NCBI GenBank assembly: GCA_024305745.1
Contig: JAHRBS010000012.1
Location: 377,001 to 441,000, forward strand
From: Polyporus tsugae
Lineage: Eukaryota; Basidiomycota; Agaricomycetes; Polyporales; Polyporaceae
Direction of reading: 5' to 3'
DNA: 64,000 nt
The notes beneath the pieces are model-generated. The model saw only the letters and a list, made by a program, of their open reading frames with translations. It searched no databases and was not told where the DNA came from. The position numbers were made by a program, and so were the translations under genes. Of this stretch, positions 11,384 to 22,417 are shown piece by piece; position 1 is the first letter of the stretch, and each line of letters starts with the position of its first letter.

Positions 11384-12436
11384 TCACTGGCGGAAGAACT
11401 GGAAGCCCCGAATCGCGAACCTCAGCCCGACGATGATCGCCATCGCGAGCGTCGTCCATCCCAGGCGCTGCGGCCACGGGCTCGCGCCCGCCACGCCCGT
11501 CTGGCCAATCGCTACTGCGATGACGTCGTACAGCAGGACCGAGCCAAACAGCGGCCCTGAGCATGCCGCGGCGAGGGGGAAGAACGTGTACGCCACCGCC
11601 TGGACGACTGAGGACGGCGGAGGACGGTATCGCTGCGGAGGCGAACGCCAAGTTCAGCGGATCGGTACGGGATTTAGGGGTAATATTCCAGGGCTCACGA
11701 AAGCGACGCTGCCGTTATCAAGGAAGTCCAACACGGCTATGCCTGCGAACGTCTTGGCGACGAGGTGCGTGAGTTTATGCAGCACTGGGCTGTTGGGCTG
11801 CACCGGGGGGAGCGCGGCCACGGCGACCAGCTGGAGGAGGGTGTTGGTGGTGACGAGGACTTGCGAAGCGACGAAGCTCTGGCGCAGCCAGAAGAACAGC
11901 CATACCGCTGCACGTGCACGCCAGGGAAGTAATTAGGAATGGCCAACGTTCACATTCGTTGGCTGGGATGATGGGTTCTGAGGCTGACGCACCGATGCAG
12001 AAGTTGCCGATCGCGTAGACAGGCGCGTACATGAGCGCGATCTTCCACGCCTCGTCGCGGTCCGTGACGGGCTGCATGACGGTGCTCTCCTGCGCTGCGT
12101 TCGCAGAGGGGAGGTTCTGGGCGATCGCTTGGTACCCGTTCGGCGGGTCGTCCACGAAGAGCTTCCGGATCCAGGCGAGCTGGATGACGACTTGGCCCGC
12201 GAAGAAGGCGGCGATAAAGTATGGGTTTGGCGAGAATGCATAATGGTTCTGAGAGGAGTACAAACAATCCTCTTTGAGTGTGGGCCGGCGGGAATAGTGA
12301 GGGTGAGAACGCGCACCATGTCCGCGACGTCCTTCATGTTGGGGGTGGTGATCATGCCATAGGTTTGCGCCCCAAAGTTGACCAGGAAGGAGCTCACGGT
12401 GAGCACACGTGCGCGCGAAACGTCGCTGCCCATCAT
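11384..12436 (-). CDS. Multi-pass membrane protein, fungal, function unknown
   Basis: Four exons (12436-12317, 12248-11993, 11907-11699, 11599-11384) close in phase to 266 residues. Hydrophobic stretches suggest six or seven membrane segments: near the N-terminus (VLTVSSFLVNFGAQTYGM), YFIAAFFAGQVVIQLAWI, ALMYAPVYAIGNFCIAVWLF, VTTNTLLQLVAVAAL, AYTFFPLAAACSG, FGSVLLYDVIAVAIG and TLAMAIIVGLRF. The N-terminal pattern (F.VN.GAQTYG...TPNMKDVAD) recalls fungal DUF1774/TspO-like proteins, but I cannot assign a family firmly. Either of the two adjacent ATGs (12436, 12433) could be used. No substrate can be inferred. Confidence 0.75.
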
Positions 12437-12902
12437 GTTTGGTGAAAATATTAGACAACGATGGTAAGAGGAAGAACGCAAAACCAGTTCATAGGGGTGG
12501 CCGCGACTGGGACCCACACCGTGCGTGATGTCATATCCGCCGGCGCAGCGACCGATCGAGGTCGAACAGGAGTTTGCCCTTGTCTGGATGCCGGCCTACT
12601 CAGCTAATTCGCGTCTTTTGGATTTGGTCATGGAGGTACACGCATGTAGCTATTTGATGTTAGCGGGTTCTGATTCTTTCTATAGAGCTCTTTCTACGTG
12701 CTCGGATGGTCGAGCGGAACGTCACAGGTCATCCGGCAAGCCTCTTCCACATGCCCTTCATCGATACTGGATGCACGCCGGGTCGGATTGGTTGAGGGGA
12801 AGGTAGAGGTCAAGCGAAATGCATGACGTGGTTCTAGGTAGTAGGACATCTACTAGTGCAACCGCTGAAGATGCGAAACCTTTGCGCTAGATCCGATAGA
12901 GA
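12437..12902. other. Intergenic, about 470 bp
   Basis: Contains the presumed promoter of the membrane-protein gene on the minus strand and the 3' flank of the F-box pseudogene. No coding potential that I can support. Confidence 0.4.
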
Positions 12903-14468
12903 TTAGAACTTGTATATGCGAAGAGGCGTAGAGACATCTGGAACGTACCCCCCGCATCGTTCGCAGGGCTCGATAGATGCAGGACATATCTTCTCCGAAG
13001 CGAGGAGTTTGCGCCTCTCACATTCGCCCATTTCCCTCCACCCTCCTCCAGCGCGCTCCTCTTTCGCCCAGCCTAGAGGCACGCGATCCTTGACCTGAAA
13101 AAGGAGGACACGCAGCGAAGGGATCTTGGCCGACATGGCTACGCGCCACGTCTCGAGTTGGGTGGAAAGGTCTTCGCTGACAGGATAATCGAAGTCAAGT
13201 CGGAGCAGGAGACAGGAAACGGGACATTTCCCCATATGCTCAGACGGCTCCGTCTGCAAAGCAAAAGGTCAGCGGCCGAACGATGGGGAGGCCTTCCACA
13301 GGACGCGACGCACCGACCACTGTAAGGCATGCGAAACGTGGTCCCTCGTGGCCTGACATAGAACGATCGTGAGCCGAGAGACGCAGGGCGCGCACTCGTT
13401 GAGGACGAGAAGCAGACCCCATCCTTCCGACCGTTTGTACCACGGGGAATGGAACACACTAGGGTGGAAGACCAAGCAGCCCGGGCGCAGCTCGTTCACC
13501 ACGCCGACTAGCTGCTGGACCGACATGATCCGGCAGCACACTTCTACCCTGGGCACTCGGCACGTCAGGCCCGCCCAGGGTATTCTCCTTATGCCAGACT
13601 CTGAGGCTCTGGATGTGCGGCCACGCGTCGACCATCTTTTGGGGTCAGCTTAGGAGGCGGCGGCGGCACGTTTTCGCGACGGGGTCGGCCCATGGTTTGT
13701 CGGGGTGCCAGAGCACGTCCGTCCAATACTCGTAGTCCACACCCCCCCTATAGTCGTGGAGAGAGTCCAAGGTGACATCCTCGACGTTGGGAAACATGCG
13801 CGTGAGCGCGTCGACATCGCTGGGAAACATCGCAGGACAAGCGCGCAAGGTGTGCACGGCGGGGAAGGACATGGACCGTAGAGCGCCACCTCCTGGAGCT
13901 CGCTTCGAGGGGCTTCATAACCACGTTCGAGGAATGCGCTTGCGTTGCACCCGTAGAGAAATTCGAGGACTAGCGTTCGGAGACGTGGAAGTGCGTTCTC
14001 CAGAACGCCCTCATACTTCTTCGGAACGGCTGACATCTCTAGCTCTCGGAGACGTGGGAGCGAGTTGAGCACCTTCTTGAGCGACGCAGGGCGAAATGAA
14101 ATTACGTTCAAGTCCGGAATAGACAGGGATTCGAGGTTGCGTGCGGCGAGCAGGACGGTTGATAACGCACGTCTGGCATCATTGATAGACATAGCTTGTT
14201 CACCGCGTGCTATTGACTTGTATGTCGACCCAGGGAGGACGAGCTTGCTGAAGTAGCGCAATCGATCTTTGCCATGTTTCATGTCAACGAACAGGAGGAA
14301 GGACGTCAAATCCCGCGCTTCCAAAGTGACGCCTCCTCGGGGGAGTTCTGGCGAAAGAGCATTCCGAAGTGTGCGACATGTGCGGGAGAGAGAAGATATC
14401 TGAAATGATATGTCAAAATTGAGGTCGGGAAGGCCTCGCGGCCTTCTGGGTATTGTGGTCGTTTGCAT
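12903..14468 (-). pseudogene. Degenerate F-box/LRR gene, paralogue of the gene at 22418-24053
   Basis: It aligns along its length with the intact gene at 22418-24053, including the leader just before the start and the intron splitting the last exon. The N-terminus (MQTT..R..GLPDLNFDI) and the block GKDRL.YF..L.LPGSTY are shared. Lesions: an in-frame deletion in the F-box where the intact gene has SPLTRRDVAC; a deletion with frameshift just after LQEVALY near 13877; an in-frame stop near 13645-13650 after RRRLLS; and another shift before AGLTC.VPRVEV around 13556-13600. The terminal exon (12903-about 13252) remains open and close to the paralogue. The function of the intact copy would be substrate recognition for an SCF ubiquitin ligase; this copy is probably dead. 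Confidence 0.85.
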
Positions 14469-14941
14469 CCTGTGAATGACATGTAATCTACATATGCTAT
14501 TCAGGGAGTAACAACAGCAGGACACTCACAGTAGTGCCAGTTCACTTGCCCCTGACGAGGAGATGGTGGTCGCTGATGAAGCCAAATCTCCCCGGCGCTT
14601 TTCTGCGGCCCGGGTGCGGCCCGCCGGGTCCGATTCAGAACGCTTGGCTCGCGAAGCCGTCTCGGAAGAAAATGTTTGTGTTCCTCTGACTACTTACCCT
14701 TTCCGGGCTGGTGTATGGGAGGGTGGCTCTGTAACGCTAAGCGAAATGGGGCCGTTGCTCTGAGAGGTCCACAAGAGGACCTCCTTAGATGGACCTTATT
14801 CTAAGCTCGTCAACAACGTCGCCTTTATGCACCTCATGCCCGCGATAAGTCTAGGTGATTGATGGGGAAAACAGAGGTTTGTGGCAGCGATGCATACCCC
14901 TGTGTAGTACCTATGCAGACATGGTGGTAGATTGAGGAGTA
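14469..14941. other. Leader of the F-box pseudogene and 3' flank of its neighbour
   Basis: The portion from 14469 to about 14570 still resembles the 5' leader of the intact paralogue (on the minus strand GCGACCACCATCTCCTCG, then a GTGAGTGTCC donor and a CACAG acceptor just before the start). The rest is unassigned. Confidence 0.55.
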
Positions 14942-16580
14942 TCATACAGATGCAGCAGTGCCTGACCCCGGATTGAACGGATGGAACACGTCCGCAGAAA
15001 GCTCCATATTTTCGACCTGCATGAGCCGTTGCCCCTCAGAGTCCCTCAGCTCCTCCCACATACCTTCCTCCCCAACGTGCCACACTTTGACGGACCCGAG
15101 GAAATAGAGCTCCAGCGCCAGACACTTCAACGACGGCGGGACGGCGCGCCCTTGAGCAAACTCCTGTGCACAGATGGTCGCTCGACGACAAGCTGCGTGC
15201 GTGGAAGGGCTGATGACAGTGTCCGACGACTGTTCTCTGCCGACCTGGATAGTGAGTTGCGAGACGGCAGAATCGTGCAGGATGGCGCCGAGCTTCGTCT
15301 GCCGTGCCACACGCCAACACAAACAGGTGAGTGATGATAACGCGGCGCGCAACGGCACTCACCAGTATATCGGCCAATCCGATACTCAACAGCATGCCGA
15401 GCGAGAACGAAACCGTGAGGTGCGTGACAGACCGCGAGCGCGCGAGCGGGCCCAGGACGGCGCTGATGATCTCGAAGCACTTCCGCATCGGAATGTCCAC
15501 CGCCAGGCGGCGCGGCCGCACGTCCGCCAGTACGGCCGGCATGACGGCGCGGAGCTCCCGATCGGACTCCGCGTACGCGAACGTGCTCGTGTCGAGCACC
15601 TGGACGCCGTCCACCTGGCAGCGGAGGCCGAGCGAGTACAGGCCGAGCGCGGTCTCGACGGTGAGGTGCTGGAGCGACGCCCACGAGCCGTGGGCGGCCT
15701 GCCACGCCTTGCTCGTGTTGCGGAGCTCGAGCGCGTCGTTGATGTCGAGGTACCCGCGCTCGAGGATCCGCCCGGGGTTGCGCCAGAAGCGGACGCGGGG
15801 GTTCGTGTAGTGCAGGTCGAGGAGGGAGAGCTCGCGGATGTTCGGAAAGAGCTGGATGAGGTTCCCGACGCCGTCCGAGAGCCAGACGGAGCGCAGCTCG
15901 AGCTTCCGCAGAGCGGAGAATGGGGCGTCGTGCGACATGAGGCGGACGCTGTCGAGGCTGAGGGTCTGGAGGGTGTGCTGGTGGCTGCGGAGGAGAGAGA
16001 TGGGATCGACGAACCCCATGCTTTCCCCGATCCAGCGGGGCGCATAGGATATGTCCACTGTGTGGAGACGAGGCAGTATGCCTGCAAGGGTGTCGTCATA
16101 CCCCGGCGCGACGGAGCTGAGCGTAAGACGTTGCAGAGAGGGGAGGGTGATGAGGGCTGTTCGCAACCGCTGAGGAGAAAGCACTGCCGAGAGGTCGGCC
16201 AACGAGAGTGAGACCAGGTTAGGTGAGTTTGCGAGGATTTGCGTTATGATGGCTTCCCGGTACTCGAGGACGAGGGGCGACGAGTACCGCTCAAGGCCTT
16301 TGAGAGTGAGGTATTGGAGCAAGCGTGCGCGGCTGCGTTCCGAGTCCGAGATCCCGATTCGTAGCCATTGCTGGAAAGAGGGCAAGTGCTCATACTTGAC
16401 GACAGTATGTTTGGCAAGTTCTGCATCGAGTACGCCATGAAGGTGCCTACACGTTCTTGCTATACGTGAGAGGTCGCGTTGAGGGATGAAGGGAGCGATG
16501 CAATAGAATATGTCAACGGGGAGGTGGACGAGATGTGCTGCAAATCGATCATGATCTCGCCTGGCGCTGCACGACTCCAT
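14942..16580 (-). CDS. F-box/LRR-type protein (intact)
   Basis: Two exons (16580-15363, 15298-14942) close in phase to 524 residues. The F-box is near residues 15-55 (HLPVDIFYCIAPFIPQRDLS, then RIARTCRHLHGVL). It is followed by irregular leucine-rich repeats (PNLVSLSLADL, LPSLQRLTLSSV, LPRLHTVDISY, HTLQTLSLDSV, ALRKLELRSV, FPNIRELSLLDL). F-box proteins bind Skp1 through the F-box and recruit substrates to an SCF ubiquitin ligase; the LRRs would be the substrate face. No target can be inferred. The intron sits in the same place, shortly before the final exon, as in the three relatives. It is arranged as the mirror partner of the gene at 20457-22101. No breaks seen. Confidence 0.88.
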
Positions 16581-17502
16581 TGAGATGCTAAAGATGGAAC
16601 AGGATCGTTCTGCTCACCTTGGAGTCTCTGGAATGGTCTGTGCGGTAGCAGACATAAGCAGTTGAGAGGCTTTGCTCTACAACGCAGCAGAAACGAGGCA
16701 CACGTACGGGGGTTCTGCATGTTGGCCTTCAACGTAAGCTTCAACTTCCTCGGGAGTGTTTAACCCTAGCCTAGGTGTAGCGATAATCCGTCTTTCGGGC
16801 GCTTAGGGATCTTGTCCTTGACCTGACCGTCACATCCTGCCGCGTCAATTTCATTTCGAATTCATGGACATCGCGTTCCCCAGCGGAGGATGTGCTCCTA
16901 TGGTTCTCCACGCGCACAGTTCGGGCTCGAGTCCCGTGTCAACCCGAAAGTGTTGTTGCACATCCACGCCTTGACCAACGTTCCACCATCGACGCTGTTG
17001 CACTGGTTCTTCGCTGTAGGTTTCTGGAGCACGCAATGCCGGAGAGGTTAGGCAGTTATTTGGAACGCGAGAGGGAGCGACCCGCAGGAGAAAAACGGCG
17101 ACGTACGAGCTAGCGGACCCCAAGAGGTGCGTAGTCGATTTTTTGCAAGTGTCTTTGTCTCATTATATCTTCCCCAAATCTCTGTGTCGACACTACCAGA
17201 TGAACTGTCCTCAAGTCACTAAAAGTCACCAGGGCGGACCAGAACTAGATTTCGCCACTCTGACGCGCCTTCACCCTCTCGCGGCATCTATGCGAGTTGG
17301 ACTGGTCAAGACCCCGGCAGTCCCGCTCCAATACAGACTTCGTCGTGCTTGGTGGAGAAATCGTTCACTTGTGTAAGGTCCGACGGATTTGCATCGCAGA
17401 ACAGAGTCGACATCTCATCTAACTGAAGCCACTCGACTTGGCCTACCTCACAAACAACACTGCGGCTAACGTACAGGTATGTGACAGCCTACAATGCCAA
17501 TG
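16581..17502. other. Intergenic, about 920 bp
   Basis: Promoter side of the minus-strand F-box gene and 3' side of the aldehyde dehydrogenase. Short open frames occur but have no splice support, domain or composition that I would call coding. Confidence 0.4.
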
Positions 17503-19830
17503 CTACAACCTGGTAGGTATCTTGACCCTCCCAGGAGCACAAGACGCCTCGTATTTTTCCTCAGTATACGGACGGTACCGTCCTTCAAAACCTTTCTCCT
17601 CCCTGCATGTAGACAGTCAGAAAGGGAAACATGGGGCTGGCGCTTATTGGACTGGAAGAAGACACGCACGAGAAGGGAACGGTAATGGTCCCGCGGAAAT
17701 GGGTGAACGCGTCAAACGTTGACTTGCCGAACCACATCCCGTCTGGTGAGTTTCGTCGTCAGTGTCATACCTTGGGAACTTGGCCAACGTCACTTCCTTA
17801 CATCCAGAATCGCCCTGACCGCCGAAGGGCATTTCGTGAACTGTAAAGCAAGTGAGTACCCGGTATGCCGCATTCGGATCTAGCACGCCACGTACCGACG
17901 AGTTGCATAATTGTGTCGTTGACGACGAGCTGTCCACTCTTCGTCCTCTCAAGGACTGTTCAAAACATTAATCGCAATCCAGCGACTTGGAAGGACTGAC
18001 TTACATTTGTACTTCAGGTCGTCCTGATTCGTGAACAAGTAGATCACAAGTGGGCTGGGCCTTGAACATAACGCATATGTCAACGGCCAGAAGTCTTGTC
18101 CCTGGTGAAACAAGCACGTACTTGGAATTCAGAACCTGGATGGCCCCATCTACGTCGTCGACAGGGATAATGGGAAGGAAGGGCCCGAATATCTCCCTAA
18201 GCACGCATCGCGCAAGCACGATAGTGAGTGATGTTATCTCTCGCTGTGGTCAGAAATGGTACTTACTCCTCCATCAAGATGTCGTCCACAGGCACATCCG
18301 TCAAGATCGTCGGCGCGATGCTCTTGTCCTCCCGGATCTCGCCACCAAACACGACCTTCCCCTTCGTTCGCCCTAGGATATCCACCAGCCGCGCATGGTG
18401 CGTCGGGTTGATGATGTTGCTCAACGGGATCGCCCCCGTCAGCGGGTGGTCCTTCTCCGCGTCCGGGAAGAACTCCTTGTGCGCCTTCTTCAAGCCCTCC
18501 ACGAACCTGCCCACCTTCGCCCGCGGCACGACTGCGTAGTCCGGCGCGACGCACAGCTGCCCCGCGTTCTGTATCTTCCCGTACCACACCCTCCGCGCGA
18601 CGACATCCATCTCCTCCTCGCCGATGTCGTCCGCGACGACTGCGGGCGACTTGCCGCCCAGCTCGAGTGTGACGGGGGTAAGGTTCTTACCGGCGGCGGT
18701 TGCGATGATGCGTCCGACGCGGCTGTTGCCGGTGTAGAAGATGTGTGCCCAGCGGAGGGATAGCGCGTGTGTCGTCTCGGGGACGGCGCCCTTTATCACG
18801 GCGTACGCGGCGGGGTCGAGGTACTGCGGGACGATGCGGGCGAGGAGCTCGCAGAAGGTCGGGACGAGCTCGGATGGCTTGAGCACGACGGGGCAGCCCG
18901 CGGCGATTGCGCCGATGAACGGGTTCACGGTGAGGACGAGCGGGTAGTTCCATGGCCTGCGAGGGGAAGAGAGGGAGCGGTCAGCAGGATTCCTGTGCTC
19001 GAGTGGGAACTCGAGAGTCATGACGCGTGACGGGTTGGGATGATATTCATCATCCGCGTCAGAAGGCATTCCGCGGGGACGCTCGTCGTTTCAGGGCGTC
19101 CGCTGCCGTATATGCGCGCGGATTCACTGCGTTTTTCACTAGCTGTCCGCCGTGGCTCGGATTGCCGGCTTTGGTGCACCGACTCTCAGCTGGAGAAGCA
19201 AAGCGAAGCACGCGCTTCCTAATATTCACGACGGCATCCCTAGACGATCCGCTTCGAGTTGAAAGCGATCCTCTGTCACATGCTGGGAAGCCGCACGAGA
19301 ACCCGGAGATTGGTTTGGGAAATCGCACACTCACGAGATAATGAGCGCGACGCCCTTCGGCTCCTTATGGACTGTCGCTCCCCACGCGCTGCGCCACGTC
19401 TCCTTGGTCGGGCACGGGGTGGGCGCAGCCCACTCCTCCAGGCTGTCGGCCGCGTTCAGGGTGGAGGTGACGAGGTGCGCGACCTCGGCGACGGTCGTCT
19501 CCATGCGCGGCTTGTTGAGGTCCGCGAGAAGCGCGTCCTCGAACGCCGTGTGGTTGTCTTGGAGCATCCGCGCGAGCTGGAGGAGTTGCGCGCGGCGGTA
19601 TGCGAGTGGGCGGGTCACCCCAGACTCGAACGTCTTGCATAGCCTCCCGTAGGCCTGTCGATTGGGGGCGTTAGCATGGGTTTGTGGTGGTTTCCAGAGT
19701 CGTGCTGCTGGTACTGTATGTCGCAGTTAACGCGGTCACTTACCTCGTCGATTTCCTGGGTTGTCGAGAGCTTCAGAGACGACGCCGTGATACGCGTCAC
19801 CTTTGGCTGGGGGTTGCAATTGGAGGACAT
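17503..19830 (-). CDS. Aldehyde dehydrogenase, class-3 / fatty-aldehyde type
   Basis: A complete ALDH of about 498 residues in nine exons. The start is MSSNCNPQPK at 19830. Key sites: PWNYPL, NPFIGAIAAGCPVVLKPSE, VTLELGGKSP with the catalytic Glu, NAGQLCVAPDY with the catalytic Cys (Leu where Ile is usual), EEIFGPFLPI, and MPFGGQGDSGYG. The tail is GFEGRYRPYTEEKY and ends KIPTRL. It oxidises aldehydes to acids with NAD(P)+, and class 3 enzymes favour fatty or aromatic aldehydes. I see no clear C-terminal membrane anchor. One intron is 378 nt (18957-19334), far longer than the others. The gene lies in the centre of the mirrored F-box block and diverges from the F-box gene to its right. Confidence 0.93.
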
Positions 19831-20456
19831 CGTAGTCAGGTACTAGTGGTGGTGTGGGTGTGAGTAGAAGAGTGGGGGGTCACTGAAGGAGCGTTGGTGA
19901 TATGGCGGGAGGTGAAGGTTAAGATTCCCATTACTTACATGCTAGTGAGACTTCCGCGTACGCGTGAGCACGTTTATCCGTTTACGTTCCTATGTAACGA
20001 TACTATAAATGCGCATTCTCCCGAGTGCATGTCAAAAGGTGAGCTTTATCGAGTCAGAACGGGGGAGGAAGCATCGTCTAAAGAGCGTCGGGGAGCATCC
20101 GGAAAGGGTGTTGCCAAGAGTGATTGCAAAACATCTGAGTTCTCAGTGGACGGTCAAAAGAGTGGATGCGGGCACCAATTTTGGGAACGCCAGCGGGGGT
20201 CGGACAAGAAAATCAGGACCCTGTGACCTTGATATACATACGAGAACCAAGTAGAACACGAAGCAAATAAGTCGCTGAGAAGCGAGTCAGACATGGCTGA
20301 GTGTTGGACGGTGCTCCGATAGGACCAGTAAATGTGGATCAATATAAGCAAGCTTATGTAAGTAAGTAGTTTTCATGGGCGTCCAACTCTCGCGGTCACA
20401 GGTCGGAAAGTCAGCACCGCGACTGCGGTCGTCTGTTACGTTCAGTACTCACCACC
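19831..20456. promoter_or_regulatory. Divergent promoter region, ALDH / F-box gene
   Basis: A 626-bp gap between two divergent starts. A TATA-like element (ACTATAAAT) lies near 20001-20009 on the plus strand. No gene is supported inside. It is also the approximate centre of the mirror-image F-box arrangement. Confidence 0.45.
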
Positions 20457-22101
20457 ATGTCCGTCCACCCTTCAACGTGAGTACTGTCCACACTCATCTG
20501 CATCGCGGATCGGACGTTCATCTGTAGTTTCCGAGCCCATCCAGGCCAGTCGATCCATCTCCTTGACCTCAACCAGGACATTTTCCAACACATTGTTCCC
20601 TTCCTCGACCGCCCGGCCCTTTCTCTCTTATCGAGAACATGCCACACCCTTCACAAAGCACTCGCGGCACAACTCCTCCGTGGCACGGTTTCCATTAAGA
20701 GACCGCTTCTCGGCACTTTCAAGGAGTTCCTCGAGGCGAAGGACGATCGCCGCCGATACGACTTTCTGAGGCGTTGGGAGCTCTTTACGGCCACTCACAC
20801 TCACAGATCGCCCAGTTTCCAGGCCGAGTCGACATTTTCTCCGAGCCAAGTTGCCCAGAATGCGTTCTCCATTCTGCGAGCATCGCACAATCTCGTCTCG
20901 CTATCTCTTCACAAGGTCACCACGGACTACTTCCTGCCTGAAGAGCTGAAGATGGCCTTTTCTAGTCTCATCCAGCTGCAGGAGCTCTCGCTCATTTCGG
21001 TCGGCCCGAAATATCAAGATGTCCTCAACGGGGTTCTCCCTAACCTTCGCGTCCTACGACTCGACTTTTCCACGGACCGCCTGAGTCCTCTTGGCTTCCT
21101 CGCCAGCCACGAAAACACGATCCGCGAGCTCACGCTGCAAAATATATGGCCGAAAAGGACGTTTCCCCCGGACTCTACCCCCAACCCATTCCCATCAGTG
21201 CACTACCTCTGTGTGAGCCACATCGAGTCCCCCAGCGGCCTAGTCACCCTCGCGCGTTGCTTCCCCAACCTCGAGGCACTCACCCTGCACACCATATTCA
21301 TCGACGAGGAATGGAGAGGACAAGACGGATTCCACTCGGCGGTCATGGATCACGACGAGCGGCGCGACTTCGCCCCCCTCGCGCGCTGGTACGACCGCAT
21401 CAGGGCGTCCGTGCAGACCCGCGGCGGCACATGGCCGAGACTCGAGACACTCCGCATCCACGACTCGGTCGGGTTCTTTATGTCCCCGCTGTGCCTTACG
21501 GTGGAGCGCCTGGAGGTCCACCAGCCGTCGATAATGCCGGAGCAGATGGCATACATGTTCCCGGAGCTGCGCCCGCGTGTGGTGGTGCTCGCCCCGGAGC
21601 CCTCCGCAAACGCCTTCCTGGAGTCAGTACGGTGCCATTTGGTCCCGCTCGAGCACGCACCGTCGGTCTCGCACCTGACTGTCTGTCTCTCATCTGCGAC
21701 CATGTCCGGCCTCTCTTTCGATGAGGTGTTGGTGAGTGTACGCTGGACGCTGGACGAGGCTCGGACATTTTACTGACCGGCATTTGAATCTGTAGTCGGC
21801 GCTCAGCCAGGCGCTGCCACGGTCCTCCGTGTCGCACCTGTTGCTCGAGCTTTCTTCGCTCGGGGACTTCGGACAGTCGGAGGCGCTGAGAGCGTTTTAC
21901 CGGGATGCGGGCATCGGAATGCAAGTATTGTCCAGTAGTATTCCTTCGTTGCGCAAGATATTCTTCGACATCGAGGGACGAAACTTGAAAGCCTGGGAGC
22001 TGAACACTGCTAGCAGTGGGGAGTGGCAGGAAATGGGCGAGTGGGAGGCTCTCAGGGTCATTTCAGTGGAAGGTATGCGGGATAGTGGTCGAGGCGACTG
22101 A
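20457..22101 (+). CDS. F-box/LRR-type protein (intact)
   Basis: Three exons (20457-20476, 20528-21731, 21796-22101) close in phase to 509 residues. The first exon is only 20 nt and encodes MSVHPS plus part of a Thr. The F-box follows at about residues 15-55 (HLLDLNQDIFQHIVPFLDRP, then LSLLSRTCHTLHKAL). Leucine-rich segments come next (HNLVSLSLHKV, LIQLQELSLISVGPKYQDVL, LPNLRVLRLDF, ENTIRELTLQNI, FPNLEALTLHTI). The last intron interrupts the same region as in the other family members. The expected role is substrate receptor of an SCF ubiquitin ligase. The upstream ATG is inferred, because the main frame has no Met before residue 162; the short exon gives correct phase and good splice sites. 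Confidence 0.85.
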
Positions 22102-22354
22102 CCTTGGGGATTTTCCTGTCATCCTACATTATACCCATGTCTCTCCTTGATATCCACCTTCTATGATCGCGAGAATTCCATACACCATTGCAGGCAAAGG
22201 GGCTACATGAGTCGACGCCGGCAGGTCAGATCGGAGATCATACTGTGCTGTCAAACCTTGCTTCTGTTTCCTCCTCAGCTTCAATTTGCGCCTCGTCTAA
22301 GTTTACCAGCGACCACCATCTCCTCGAGGCTACCTACCAACTACGTGCACTACT

Positions 22355-22416
22355 GTGAGTGTCCCGCGTCTGGCCTGGCTCGCATACTTACCATCGTTGG
22401 TTTACGCTATGCACAG
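22355..22416 (+). other. 5'-leader intron of the next F-box gene
   Basis: GTGAGTGTCC donor at 22355 and CACAG acceptor at 22416, one base before the ATG at 22418. The same arrangement survives upstream of the pseudogene paralogue at 14468, which supports it as a real feature. Confidence 0.6.
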
Positions 22417-22417
22417 G

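Noticed and set aside
12700..12720. GGATGGTCGAGCGG, resembling a tRNA A-box
   Set aside because: No matching B-box or cloverleaf downstream within tRNA distance.
15174..16211. 345-codon open frame on the plus strand
   Set aside because: It is antisense to the first exon of the F-box gene at 14942-16580, which has a clear F-box, LRRs and an in-phase intron. The antisense frame is Arg/Glu/Asp-rich shadow sequence without a domain.
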